Positions 54,684 through 64,000 of a DNA stretch of 64,000 nucleotides are shown piece after piece. Both the position numbers and the translations under genes were made by a program. Every line of letters begins with the position of its first letter. Positions within the stretch are counted from its first letter, which is position 1. Under the pieces are notes generated by a model that saw only the letters and a program-made list of their open reading frames with translations, did not search any database and had not been told where the DNA came from. The stretch is from Salticus scenicus. Its lineage: Eukaryota > Arthropoda > Arachnida > Araneae > Salticidae. The stretch lies in assembly GCA_963930645.1 (NCBI GenBank), contig OZ005653.1, positions 112,511,259 through 112,575,258 on the forward strand. Direction: 5' to 3'.

Positions 54684-54999
54684 ATCTGGACCGCGGTACC
54701 CATTCGTAATTGGAAGAGTGCGGGTTCGGTTCTCGAGCCGGCCAAAGACCGTCGGGTACACTAATGGTGGCTGGCGTACGTAAAATATGTCGTGGCCGCA
54801 ATATCCTCCATGTTTCCATCAAAATTATACCTCTGGTGGCCACTGAAGCGGGGAAGTAAACCCCTTCGTGCAGGACCAAAATTGTGGTGTCACGTCTCCG
54901 AACATCCGTAGGGGTGCGTCTCAGACCGTCGCCAATTATCCATAGCGCAGTAATGGGGCGACGTTAAACACAACCTACCTAATTATCCACCTACCTACA
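54684..54999 (+). mobile_element. tRNA-derived SINE
   Basis: The head GGACCGCGGTACCC leads to GTGCGGGTTCGGTTCTCGAG, with a B-box-like GGTTCGGTTC (54724-54733). The region between the usual A and B boxes looks deleted. The body includes CTAATGGTGGCTGGCGTACG, TATGTCGTGGCCGCAATATC, CTCAGACCGTCGCCAATTAT and GCAGTAATGGGGCGACGTTA, ending in (CTAC)-like repeats. The same body is found at 55108-55406 and, as a 3' fragment, at 61270-61372. Confidence 0.82.
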
Positions 55000-55107
55000 A
55001 ACAATGGATCATATTTTAACTTTCCCGTGTAAGAAAATTAATTTTCTAAAAGTAGAGAAAAAAAAAAGTTGATATTTCTTTTCTTTCTTTTTAACATCAA
55101 TGGTTTC

Positions 55108-55406
55108 GGGCCGCGGTACCCTAGTCTGTAAAGCACCATTCGATACTTGAGCCGGTCAAAGACCGTCATGTACATTAATCGTGGCTGGTGCACATAAAAT
55201 CTGTCGAGACCGCAAAGTCCTCCATGTTCCACCCACACAATACCTCTGGGGATCACCAATACGGGGGGGAAGGATCCCTTCCGGGAAGTATAAAAATTGT
55301 GATGGCTTGTGACCTGAACATCTTTAGGGGTGCGCCACAAACCATCGCCAATTACCCATTGCGCAGTACTGGTGCGACGTTAAATCGAACCTACCTACCT
55401 ACCTAC
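55108..55406 (+). mobile_element. tRNA-derived SINE, second copy
   Basis: GGGCCGCGGTACCC, a degenerate B-box region (TTCGATACTTGAGCC), AATCGTGGCTGGTGCACATA, AAATCTGTCGAGACCGCAAA, AACCATCGCCAATTACCCAT and GCAGTACTGGTGCGACGTTA follow the same order as the preceding SINE. The 3' tail is CCTACCTACCTACCTAC (55390-55406). Same orientation as the copy 110 bases upstream. Confidence 0.85.
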
Positions 55407-55439
55407 AGACAACCACAGATCATGCTTTAATTTTCCAGT

Positions 55440-56080
55440 GTAAAATAACTTCATGACAGAAAAGCAACGTCACTGGGAGAAACTTTCTTCAAAATGACAA
55501 ATAGAGTACCTTCATAAACTTGTCGTTTTTAGTTAATAACTTCTTTAAGCAAAATGATAGAAATTTCTAAGCAGCTGAAATGTCATCCTTGGAGTATTCG
55601 GAACCCATTGACTCCTCTCATGACGCAAAGGACCCTGCTCTCCGATAGAAGGTGCTGTCGCAGACAAAAAAATTTGACGCCAGTGACAGTAATTTTTTTT
55701 AATATATAAAGAAAAGGAAGGCATATGGTGGCACTAATCGGATGGGAATATTTTGAAATTAGCTTTATACACGATATATATGAAATTAAATGTAATTATG
55801 GATTAATCTAATGTAATGATATATATTTATGTATGTGTGTATGTGTGTAACATTCTATGATTAAAAAAAAATAGAATACAATTATGAACTGTTATTGACA
55901 TTGTCCAGAAAGAACAGCAACAAAAATCTGGAGTGACTCCACTCGTCTTTCCGAACATTGAGTAATTAACAGTTTTGTAGATAAAGTAAAAAAAAAGGAG
56001 TTGCTAAACAAAAAAAAAAGAGAGAAAAATATAATAGAGTGTTTCTGTATTTTTCTCCATATATTACAGGATGTTTTACT
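55440..56080. other. No gene recognised; complex patch 55480-55690
   Basis: The patch around 55580-55690 is less AT-rich (ACCCTGCTCTCCGATAGAAG) but has no recognisable domain or repeat end. The rest is AT-rich. Confidence 0.45.
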
Positions 56081-56089
56081 TAACGCTAC

Positions 56090-56605
56090 TGAACTTTGAG
56101 CCCATAGATCATAATGATAAAGAATATTTCGTTGTGTCCCTGTAAAAAACTATAGCTGCTAGATTTACCAAAATGCTTATAGTTAGTGCAACAGTGATTT
56201 ATAATATTCATATAAATTTTCAGCTCAATTAAATAAGGCGTTTAGATACTATCGCACTTTTAAAAATTTGGCCCCATAGGCCATAATGATAAAGAATTTT
56301 TCTTTGTGCCCCTGTAAAAAAACTGCAAGTGCTAAAATCACCAAAATCTATACAATTCGTGCAACTGTGACCTATAACATGCGCACAATTTTTTTGCTCA
56401 GATTAATGAAGCGTTTAGAAGCTAACGCAGTTTTAAAAATTTGGCCCCATAGACCATAATGAAAGAGAATCTTTCTTGGTATCCCTGTAAAAAACTATAA
56501 GTGCTAGATTCACCAAAATCAATAGAGTTCATACTATGGTGACTTACAATATACGTACCAACTTTCAGCTTATTGGAACAAAGCGTTTAGATGCTAGCAG
56601 TGTTC
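56090..56605 (+). repeat. R170 tandem array 4
   Basis: Three units begin GAGCCCATAGATCATAATG (56098), GGCCCCATAGGCCATAATG (56270) and GGCCCCATAGACCATAATG (56443), spaced 172 and 173 bases. Each has GTCCCTGTAAAAAACT, GTGCTAGATTCACCAAAATC, a TACC(A/T)A...TTTCAGCT block and GCGTTTAGATGCTA before the next unit. Diverged from array 2 but with the same core and period. Confidence 0.85.
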
Positions 56606-56640
56606 ACTCACGCACATACACTACATACATTAGTGTTTAC

Positions 56641-56715
56641 TCACACGCACACACACACATACATACATACACACATACATACACACACACATACATACAC
56701 ACACATACATACATC
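56641..56715. repeat. (CA)n/(CATA)n microsatellite
   Basis: ACAC and ACATAC repeats immediately follow R170 array 4. Confidence 0.95.
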
Positions 56716-56719
56716 ATCG

Positions 56720-57320
56720 TAAAAATAGTTAAAACGGACTCAGGGGACTTTGAAACGTATAGAAATATCAAAATCTCAAATTCGGATTTTTGACATGATT
56801 ACAATACTTCCCTCACTATAGTGTTCCGAAAGTAGAAATAAGTATCGTATGCAACTATATTATGAATCGTTTACATAGGTTTCAGTATTTAAACATCTAA
56901 CAGTTTTGAAAAGCACATACGGAATTATATATGCTCATTTCATGTTGTTTACTGCAGTTTAAAGATGTTAAACTGTATGTTTCAGAAAGTTTGCCTATGT
57001 TTGTAATATATTTTAACTCTCCTGGATGTTCTGTACGCAGATCATTTGACTAATTTGAATGAAAAGTTTAGATTACCATCCTCATTTGATATTAATTTAG
57101 AATAGCGAATTTGAACTTCATGCTAATATTTGTAACTGTTTTTGGGGAACCTCAAAAGGTGTAAACGTAAACAATGCCAAAAAAAAAAAAAAAAAAATAC
57201 CCTGAAATAACAATAAAAATTAATTACATTTATATAAAGTATGAATTTAATAGAGAATTTTTTTATTTGCATTTGTCATTTTAGAAAGTTGAAATTTCCA
57301 TGCGTTTTTTAATTAAATCA
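56720..57320. other. AT-rich DNA, no gene recognised
   Basis: Poly(A) at 57180-57197. Nothing else bounded. Confidence 0.5.
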
Positions 57321-57324
57321 TTTT

Positions 57325-57835
57325 ATTTCGTACTATTTCGGTCTATAGTCGGCATTTCATAAAAGTATATTTTAATATGGTTACACCCCATTAAATATAA
57401 TAGAATTTTATTATATTTTTAAAGACATGTGTTTTCTGGTGAAAAGTGTTGGCATAGAATTTGTAATTAGTTTACAGGATTACACAAAATAATTCGATAT
57501 TCTATGTAATATTTTTGCATGAAATTTGGTACAAATATTTATTAATTTCAAAGAAATAGTACAAGACTGTCAGTTATTAAGAATACATATATGTGATTTA
57601 CAGATAGGTATAGAAAGAGAGATAGAGTGGGGGGTTGAGGAATGGGGGGCGGAAGCCCACCTCAGGAACGTATCAGTATATCACATTAACAAGCCAATCG
57701 AATCAATAAATATATATTATATAATAAGTATTAAATAAAAATGGCCTGTTAAATAATGCGTGATGCAAATAGGACGTTGAGGCTCCTGATCTGCAGATCC
57801 ACCAGTTACAGTCTGCAGATCCACTAGTTAGGCCG
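57325..57835 (-). repeat. R170 array 5 with end module (inverted match to 5527-6060)
   Basis: TCGGTCTATAGTCGGCATTT, GGTTACACCCCATTAAATAT, GGCATAGAATTTGTAATTAG and TTTGCATGAAATTTGG are reverse complements of blocks in array 1. The end module ATGCAAATAGGACGTTGAGG, CTCCTGATCTGCAGATCCAC matches the 5527-5580 end in reverse complement. The terminus CTGCAGATCCACTAGT near 57816-57832 mirrors ACTAGTGGAACTGCAG at 5527. A 23-base partial duplication of this terminus is present. Confidence 0.75.
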
Positions 57836-57964
57836 GATAAACTCGGTCGTCCCTATTCTGGTATTAATGTATTTAATTTTGTAACATCGTATATCATTTT
57901 ATGTGTATCCACAATTAGTTCGATGATATTTCTCTATTACCAGTGATGGACTATTAGTGTACGA

Positions 57965-57970
57965 GTTCTC

Positions 57971-58013
<43 letters not shown>
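57965..58013. repeat. (ATT)n microsatellite
   Basis: About 16 ATT/TTA units. Confidence 0.95.
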
Positions 58014-58014
<1 letters not shown>

Positions 58015-58134
58015 TAGAAGTGCAGAGCCTCTACTGAACACTAAGCTTTATTCATCAAATTAAAAATGCGGATCGGAACTAAAATTGATATTACAAGAAA
58101 TCATATTTTAATATCTAAGACTAAATAATTTTTT

Positions 58135-58480
58135 GAAGGGAACCCATAAAAGAATTCGATAACGTACTGTGATCATCCAATGATATCAAATTAGTTTGAA
58201 AATTTAATGAGTTGTAATTAATTAGGTGTATTCTTATTACTGGCGTTTATAATAACTGTGGCCACTTTTCTGGGATACATAAAAGAAGTTTACACGATTA
58301 CGGTCTATATTTGATATTTCTTAAAAGTGTATTTTAACATGGTTACACCCCATTAAATATGAAGAAATTTTATTAAAATTTCAAAAGCATGTTTTTCTGT
58401 TGAAAATTGTGGGCATAGAATTGGTAATATAATCTTTCGGCGTGAAACTGGGTACACGTATCTATGAATTTCAGGGGAAA
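58135..58480 (-). repeat. R170 array 6 (partial, inverted)
   Basis: GTGATCATCCAATGATATCA, GGCGTTTATAATAACTGTGG, GATTACGGTCTATATTTG, GGTTACACCCCATTAAATAT and TTGTGGGCATAGAATTGG match 5830-6165 in reverse complement. It lacks the end module seen at 57780-57835. Confidence 0.75.
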
Positions 58481-58513
58481 AATATAAAATGATTTTTTTT
58501 AAATTAAATGTAT

Positions 58514-58885
58514 ATTTACTCTCTCTTACCCATAAGGTAGAGAAAGTATTGTTTTGGGGTCAAATTTTCGAACGCGAGATTTTGTTATATTTACGCGTTT
58601 TGAGGTCCCCTGAATACGAAAATCATGTCTTTAGCAAATGGTCTGTGTGTGTGTGTCTGTCTCTTATCAGCATATCTCAAAAACAAATTATGGCAGAAAG
58701 TTCAAACTTGGTATTCTAAATGGGTATCATATAGGGATGCTACAGTAAGCCTTTCGCTAAGATCAAGCAAATGGTTCGTGTACAGGGACAATCAAGAGAA
58801 TTCTAATACATTATGTATATGGCGGAAATTGCAGGTAAGTTGAGTTTAACGTCTATAGACTGCACTAAACCAAATGAAACGAATA
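58514..58885 (+). repeat. R380 dispersed repeat, copy 3
   Basis: Longest copy: CTCTCTTACCCATAAGGTAG, GAGAAAGTATTGTTTTGGGG, GATTTTGTTATATTTACGCG, a GT/TC-rich run, TTATCAGCATATCTCAAAAA and ACTGCACTAAACCAAATG. Other copies lie at 30274-30577 and 40685-40887 in the opposite orientation. Non-coding, class unknown. Confidence 0.75.
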
Positions 58886-59002
58886 TATCTTTTTTGTAAT
58901 AGAGATAGTTAACTGGAAAAAAAAAAATATGTTTGTAGGAGCCTCGCCTCCCTACCCCTGGGGGGGGGGAAGTCCCCCCTCGAGGGGAGTAAATTTTCAT
59001 GA

Positions 59003-60087
59003 TGGGTATCTTTAAAAAGAGCTCGCCAATACTATTAAAACGAATGGTTGAACCATCGATCTGCGATAATTTAAAACAAAGTTATCGATTTTTTTTTTTA
59101 CTTTTAACATATATTGAGAATAAAATGGACTTTTGGTGTTATACTACTTCTCTAAAATTGGAAATCGTCTGCATTATCATAAAAGATAATTTTTTTAAAT
59201 AATAATTTTAAAAAATTATTTTTTTTAAACAGAATTATTTTTTAATACCCGAAATAAATTCTATATAAATGTAGGTGCATTAATGAAACGGGGAATTGAG
59301 GGGGAGCTGTCGTCCCCCTCACACAGACCTATTTATCATATAGAACTCTCCCTAAGCCTGATTTGAATTGTTTAACATAGGTTTACATAACATCATTATC
59401 TTACCTCTTAATCTCCAACCTGTATTTACAGTATTAAATTTCAGGGTAAGAGAAAGTCGTGTGAGTGACACATCAGATTATTTTATTTTAATTAAAGGTT
59501 TTTTTTTAGTATATATATACATATTTAATTAATTAATATATTTTTTGAGTATATATATATATACATATATATATATTTGTTATATATCTATATATATATT
59601 TTAAGTTTATATATTTTTTAAAGTTTATTTTTTCAAAAGTTAATGTTTCCTTAAAAGAACGTGCATTTCAAAGGAATTAAGCTAAATGTTTGTAGTCGAA
59701 ATGAAATTCATAGCCAAAGCGCTTGTAATAACTTTTTCCGCCGAGTTTACGCTTTTGGTTTTGGTAGATCAATCAGATAACATCTTATGTCACTATCTTT
59801 ATGTCGTATCTTTTCGACAAAATTTAATCGTGAATGGACCACCTTTGAGAAATATTATATAGATTATTTTTTCTCTTTTCATATATTTGAACATTAATAA
59901 TTTATTAGGCCTAAGTTTCTGGGAAAAAAAAACTTGGAATATTTATATCTAGATTTTCATACATAAAAAATATAAATAAATTCAAGTATATTGGTACAAG
60001 GAGCTATTTTAACAATATATATTCTTTGTTCTTTTGATAAAATAATTTTAAAGGGTCTAGAAGACAAATTTCAAATGAATATTATAG

Positions 60088-60088
<1 letters not shown>
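59003..60088. other. AT-rich DNA, no gene recognised
   Basis: A GC-richer patch lies just before at 58940-58992 and another at 59286-59330 (GGGGAATTGAGGGGGAGCTG). Otherwise low complexity. Confidence 0.5.

Positions 60089-60090
<2 letters not shown>

Positions 60091-60149
<59 letters not shown>
60091..60149. repeat. (TA)n microsatellite
   Basis: About 29 TA dinucleotides. Confidence 0.95.
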
Positions 60150-60151
<2 letters not shown>

Positions 60152-61200
60152 ATATATATTGCCGCCTTTATAAATGGTAAAACCCTTATGTAGATTACAC
60201 GCCGCATTTGCAGTAAGTTCTAAACACAAAGCATTACAATAATGAATTTGAACATAAATTATATTACAACTGTACATAAAATTTAATTTAAAAAAAGAAT
60301 AATAGAAAACGCTATTATTTAATTTTTAATTTAAAACAATTGAGAAAGATTATAGTGAACTGACAAATAGGATTTCGTGGTTCAAAATAAAAAAATAAAA
60401 TAAATAAATAAATACAATAAACATTTTTACTTTTTTTTTTTTTTTTTAAATCTATGATACGGAATTAATTCTACATTATTTTAAAGTATTAACAAAAGAC
60501 ATATTCAATGACAAATTTGCTTTCATGATTTTTTTTTCAACATTCTAGGGGAGAAAATAAGAAAAACGAAAATGTATTTCACATGGAAACTAAAGGAAAT
60601 AGATATCACTATCACTGAACAGACAATTGATTTTGTCAGTGTCTCGAGAGAGTTTATGCAACTGAGATTACTACCTATCTTAGTAGGTAGGTAGTTTTTT
60701 TTTTTTTTTTTTTTTTTTTTTCAACTTCCTAATCATTTATCTTACAACAGATCATTGTCAGCTTTGTTTCCTTCCTGTAGTTTTATCTTATAAGCTTTAT
60801 CTGCCTTATAAACCATATTTATTTTGCATTAGCTGTGCTAATTAAACATTATTTTATCTGCACATAAATTATTGATTAAATTAGAAATTGTGCGTTTTAT
60901 CTGTATTGTATCAACATTGTATTTCTATCAAAATGCTAATTTATCTATGCAATGCAATTAAAAAATAAATAAATAAATACATTTTTAAACAAATGTATCT
61001 ATAAAGTATTTGATTACTGCGAAATTTGTGGCTTGATAATATAATTTAGACCAAATAAATTTTGATGTAAAAAATAATATAATTTCGGAAGCATATACAA
61101 TTTCTTTTACAAAGAAAAACTAAATGTATATCTGATATTATGTAATGTTATTGTTATTTTAAAATATATATTTATGCTCATCACATAACCTTATTTACCC
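60150..61200. other. AT-rich DNA, no gene recognised
   Basis: Poly(T) at 60693-60721 follows the short palindrome ACTACCTATC/TTAGTAGGTAGGTAGT (60671-60694). Nothing else recognised. Confidence 0.5.
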
Positions 61201-61269
61201 TGTAATGTTGTGAGATGGCGCTAGCATGGAATATACATTAATTATGATGCCCTCATAATTAATTAGGAT

Positions 61270-61372
61270 TGTTGTATGGTCTCCGGACCATTCTTAGGGT
61301 GAGTTCTAGACCATCGCCAATACCCATTACGCAGTACTAGCTTGACGTTCATCCCCCAACCGACCAATCTAT
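61270..61372 (+). mobile_element. SINE 3' fragment
   Basis: GGGTGAGTTCTAGACCATCG, CCAATACCCATTACGCAGTA and CTAGCTTGACGTT match the 3' third of the SINEs at 54684 and 55108. The tRNA head is absent. Confidence 0.75.
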
Positions 61373-61421
61373 AATTGTTGTATAAAGAGATACAACAAGT
61401 TGCAGTGTGGCCGAATGTTTA

Positions 61422-61823
61422 ACGGCTGTATTCACTAATAACTTCAACTCCCTTCCATAACTTCAACTCATTAATAACTTCCCCTCCCTAACTTCAATAC
61501 ACTAATAACTTCAACGGCTGTATTCACTAATAACTTCAACGATATGTTTTAACATGTATGTGTTTGAACATGAAAACTTGAAAAGAATATAAAGTCAGAG
61601 TTAAGCTTTTCAGCAAAATTAAACGCGTGGCATCTGCCATCTAGTGGTATTGTTAGTTTAAGATTTTTTAGCTCAAAATAAACAACCAAAATTATGAAAT
61701 ACTTAATACTATATGGCAGAAGAAGCGTTTCGATTTATTTGGGGGGAAAGCTGAACACTCCTTTTAGGCGTTGTTCAGTTTTTGCGTTGAATCGGGAGTT
61801 GAAATTAATGGTGAATAGCGCCA
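61422..61823. mobile_element. TTA-flanked PIF/Harbinger-type MITE with iterated left end
   Basis: TTA at 61419-61421 and 61824-61826 flanks ends ACGGCTGTATTCACTAATAA and, in reverse complement, TGGCGCTATTCACCATTAAT, both continuing TTCAACTCCC. The left end is partly repeated, with AACGGCTGTATTCACTAATA again at 61513-61532 and ATAACTTCAACTC variants between. Ends resemble those of the Harbinger element at 44263-45148 (GTATTCAC). No transposase. Confidence 0.8.
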
Positions 61824-61862
61824 TTAGACTGATGACCGACTGCTGTACGGCAGATGTTCGAT

Positions 61863-61985
61863 TCAAATCCAGTTGATAAAAATTACGACTTAAGTAACGC
61901 TTTGTATGAGATTAGGATTTAAATCCAGTTGATAAAAATTACGATTTAAGTAAATAGGATATGTGTTTTTGTATGAGATTAGGAT
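61863..61985 (+). repeat. Two-copy ~55-bp tandem duplication
   Basis: AAATCCAGTTGATAAAAATT, ACGACTTAAGTAA and TTTGTATGAGATTAGG occur from 61866 and again from 61920. Confidence 0.9.
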
Positions 61986-61989
61986 ATGT

Positions 61990-63598
61990 TTTATGATATT
62001 ATCAAGTGTTTCGTAACAACCCTGTTAGTGTAATTCTAACAAATTACAATTAAAAACAAAATAGAGATTTAATACCTGTTATGAATAAATAATATTTCAT
62101 ATACCTAATTGTATGTAATAATTGTATAATGTGAAATTAGGCTTTTAATTATGTTAAAATAGCTTACAGAACCCTTTATTGACAAGAATACTATTCCATA
62201 ACTACTGAACGAATTTTAACCAAATTTGACGCAGTTAAATATTACAACCAGAGTTGAAATACTGTGGGTATTTGTTACTCCTAACGCATTGGCAATGAGA
62301 GGAGGTGTGAAGTAAAATCTTCTCAAAAATTACATTTCCGTATGATTTTTGTAGAAATAATGAAAACAGAAACTTTAAATTTAATGCGCAGGCTAATTCT
62401 AAAGCATATATTTGCCCTAAATAAAGTTTATTTTAAATTTTAAATTAAAAGGAGGTGAAATGATTAGATAAACATTCTAAAAATATTCTTTTGTTTAATT
62501 TCTTTGCATGCGATTAAAATATTTTACTTCAGGAACGTCTAAATAACGTAGTGCCTTAATATAATTGAAATCAAAACAGTTTTTACAGCATGTTAGCATA
62601 AAATCGGTATGAAAAAGTCTCCTAAACGTACTATTACTCCCAAATGTACACTCCAGTACTATTGCGTTTGAAAATGACGTCATTTCTGAGAAGTCATTCG
62701 ATGGAAAACTTTTACAGAGAAAACTACTACGATTGTTTTACAATTACTACGATTGTTTTACGATTGTTTTGCATTAAAACTATAATTTTTCAATTATTTT
62801 ACTTATAGTTTATTCTACAAAATCAAAATTATATTCAGGTAGAATGTCACAAAATAATAATTATAAATTGTTAAATAGATTTTAGGATAATTAAAAAAAA
62901 AAAAAAAATAATAGAATTTAGAAGGACAATACCATGCATTAAGAAATAATAAACTTTTATTTAGTGAGCTATAAATGTCCATATGTATTAAACATTACCT
63001 AATTCTTAACTAATCCTGAAATTTTTAATTAAAATATTTGACAAATTCGCTGTTTCGTAACTTTGTTAGTTGTTTCGGAAAACTGTGTTGGACTTTTGAA
63101 AGAGATTTTAATTATCATTTTGAAGAGAGACAGATTCAATTAATACACTTTAACTATGTTTACACATTCTATTCCTTTCAGGGAAATTTCCCATTATTGT
63201 TTAGAAAATTGCTTTAATTTGATTGAAAATCGTCGTTAAATGAATGTCCTGTGTACTCCTCATCACTTTGTTAAATGTTATGTAATTATCTTTGTAAAGC
63301 ATCGTAACAGTTGAATTGAAACTTTTAAATATCATTCAAAATCTAAAAGAGAATAATAATTCTTATCTTTGTTTTTATCAGTTAATTAAGTTTTTTAGTT
63401 AAAAAAATTGTCACAGAAGTCGCAGTTTTAAATATATAAGATAATTTTTTCTTGATTAATTTAAAATATAAGCACGTTTAAAAGTTTTAAATTTCACAAT
63501 TTTTAAAACTTAATGTTGAAAATAAACAATTAATGCTTTAAGCATTTTGAAATTTTTCGAAATTCCTGCTAATATATACTTTTTTGTATAGTGTTGTA
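61990..63598. other. AT-rich DNA, no gene recognised
   Basis: A short triplication of ACGATTGTTTTAC lies at 62730-62768. A 62-codon minus-strand open frame at 62495-62683 has no recognised domain. Otherwise nothing bounded. Confidence 0.5.
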
Positions 63599-63599
63599 T

Positions 63600-63600
63600 A

Positions 63601-63640
<40 letters not shown>

Positions 63641-63657
63641 ATATATTTATATATATA
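63600..63657. repeat. (TA)n with TTTA interruptions
   Basis: AT dinucleotide run interrupted by TTTATATTTATA. Confidence 0.95.
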
Positions 63658-64000
63658 CTAATTAAATATGGATAAGCTTTGGATATAACTTTAAAAAAAA
63701 AATAATAATAATAGTATTTATTTATAAACATCTGATCATATTAAACTTTAGAAAATTTACCATGTTATTATTGTAATATATGTTTGTGTATAAATAGCAC
63801 AATGTACACTAGCGTATAAAAGTATAACAGTAACTTGTTTCCTCATTTTATTCTTTTGCATGCAACTTTTAATAAAATGACACATAAAGATAAAATTTAG
63901 ATGAAATGTTTATTATCATATCATTAATCGAATTTCATATATTTTTAGTATGAGCAGTAATTTTTAAACGAATAATTATTCATTTTTTTTCAAAAGTAAG

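Noticed and set aside
55390..55406. CCTACCTACC repeat as possible telomeric sequence
   Set aside because: Arthropod telomeres are usually TTAGG/CCTAA. This is the simple-repeat tail of a SINE.
54661..55430. Several 70-100-codon frames around 54.7-55.4 kb
   Set aside because: They lie within SINE copies, which are RNA-polymerase-III-type non-coding repeats.
60071..60277. 68-codon minus frame with Tyr-Ile repeats
   Set aside because: Translation of the (TA)n microsatellite at 60091-60149.
62495..62683. 62-codon minus frame starting MTSFSNAIVLECTF
   Set aside because: Ordinary composition and a true ATG, but no family recognised and no supporting context. Chance cannot be excluded.

Overview
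The window reads as AT-rich (about 70% by eye) nuclear DNA of a metazoan, most likely an arthropod and probably an arachnid such as a spider. The evidence is the mix of mobile-element relics: Tc1/mariner, piggyBac, PIF/Harbinger, Helitron-like, Penelope-like and RTE-type elements, tRNA-derived SINEs, long (TA)n tracts and many MITE-like palindromes. There are no bacterial operons, ribosome-binding sites, rRNA or tRNA genes, or CRISPR arrays. I recognised no intact host gene. The window behaves like intergenic or intronic repeat-rich DNA. The taxonomic call is an inference.

Layout. 1-7 kb: one copy of an old dispersed repeat, an unrecognised complex block, a Penelope-like RT relic (minus strand) and the first array of a ~170-bp tandem unit (R170). 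9-16 kb: a local tandem duplication carrying a strong hairpin, a ~1.3-kb palindrome, a TTA-flanked palindromic MITE, a second R170 array and a TTAA-flanked palindrome. 16.8-20.6 kb: an RTE-type RT 3' relic, the second copy of the dispersed repeat, and a nearly complete Tc1/mariner element with perfect-looking ends but a disabled transposase, lying beside a short clean ORF. 21-24 kb: an older Tc1-like relic with recognisable ends. 24.3-26.9 kb: the most gene-like interval, a Gag-capsid-like ORF that continues in frame past one TAA into a long unassigned ORF, with LTR-like sequence upstream and no pol.

27-41 kb is mostly low-complexity AT-rich DNA with one SINE, two copies of a ~300-380-bp dispersed repeat and two inverted-repeat elements. 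41-54 kb is the densest TE cluster: a 213-bp palindromic MITE inside a (TA)n tract, a third R170 array, two Helitron-like elements lying head to tail (one holding a PIF/Harbinger insertion), a piggyBac element with TTAA-flanked ends and a surviving transposase C-terminus, and a pogo/Tigger-like element holding half a MITE. 54-62 kb: a possible Helitron 3' end, two SINEs, more R170 arrays, a third copy of the dispersed repeat and a PIF/Harbinger MITE.

No genes act together in a pathway here. The organisation is that of nested mobile elements. The best candidates for unusual biology are the Gag-like two-part ORF, the R170 arrays that recur in both orientations with a nucleosome-sized period, the three long palindromes, which could give long double-stranded RNA if transcribed, and the paired Helitron-like elements. 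Boundaries given for old repeats are by-eye estimates.
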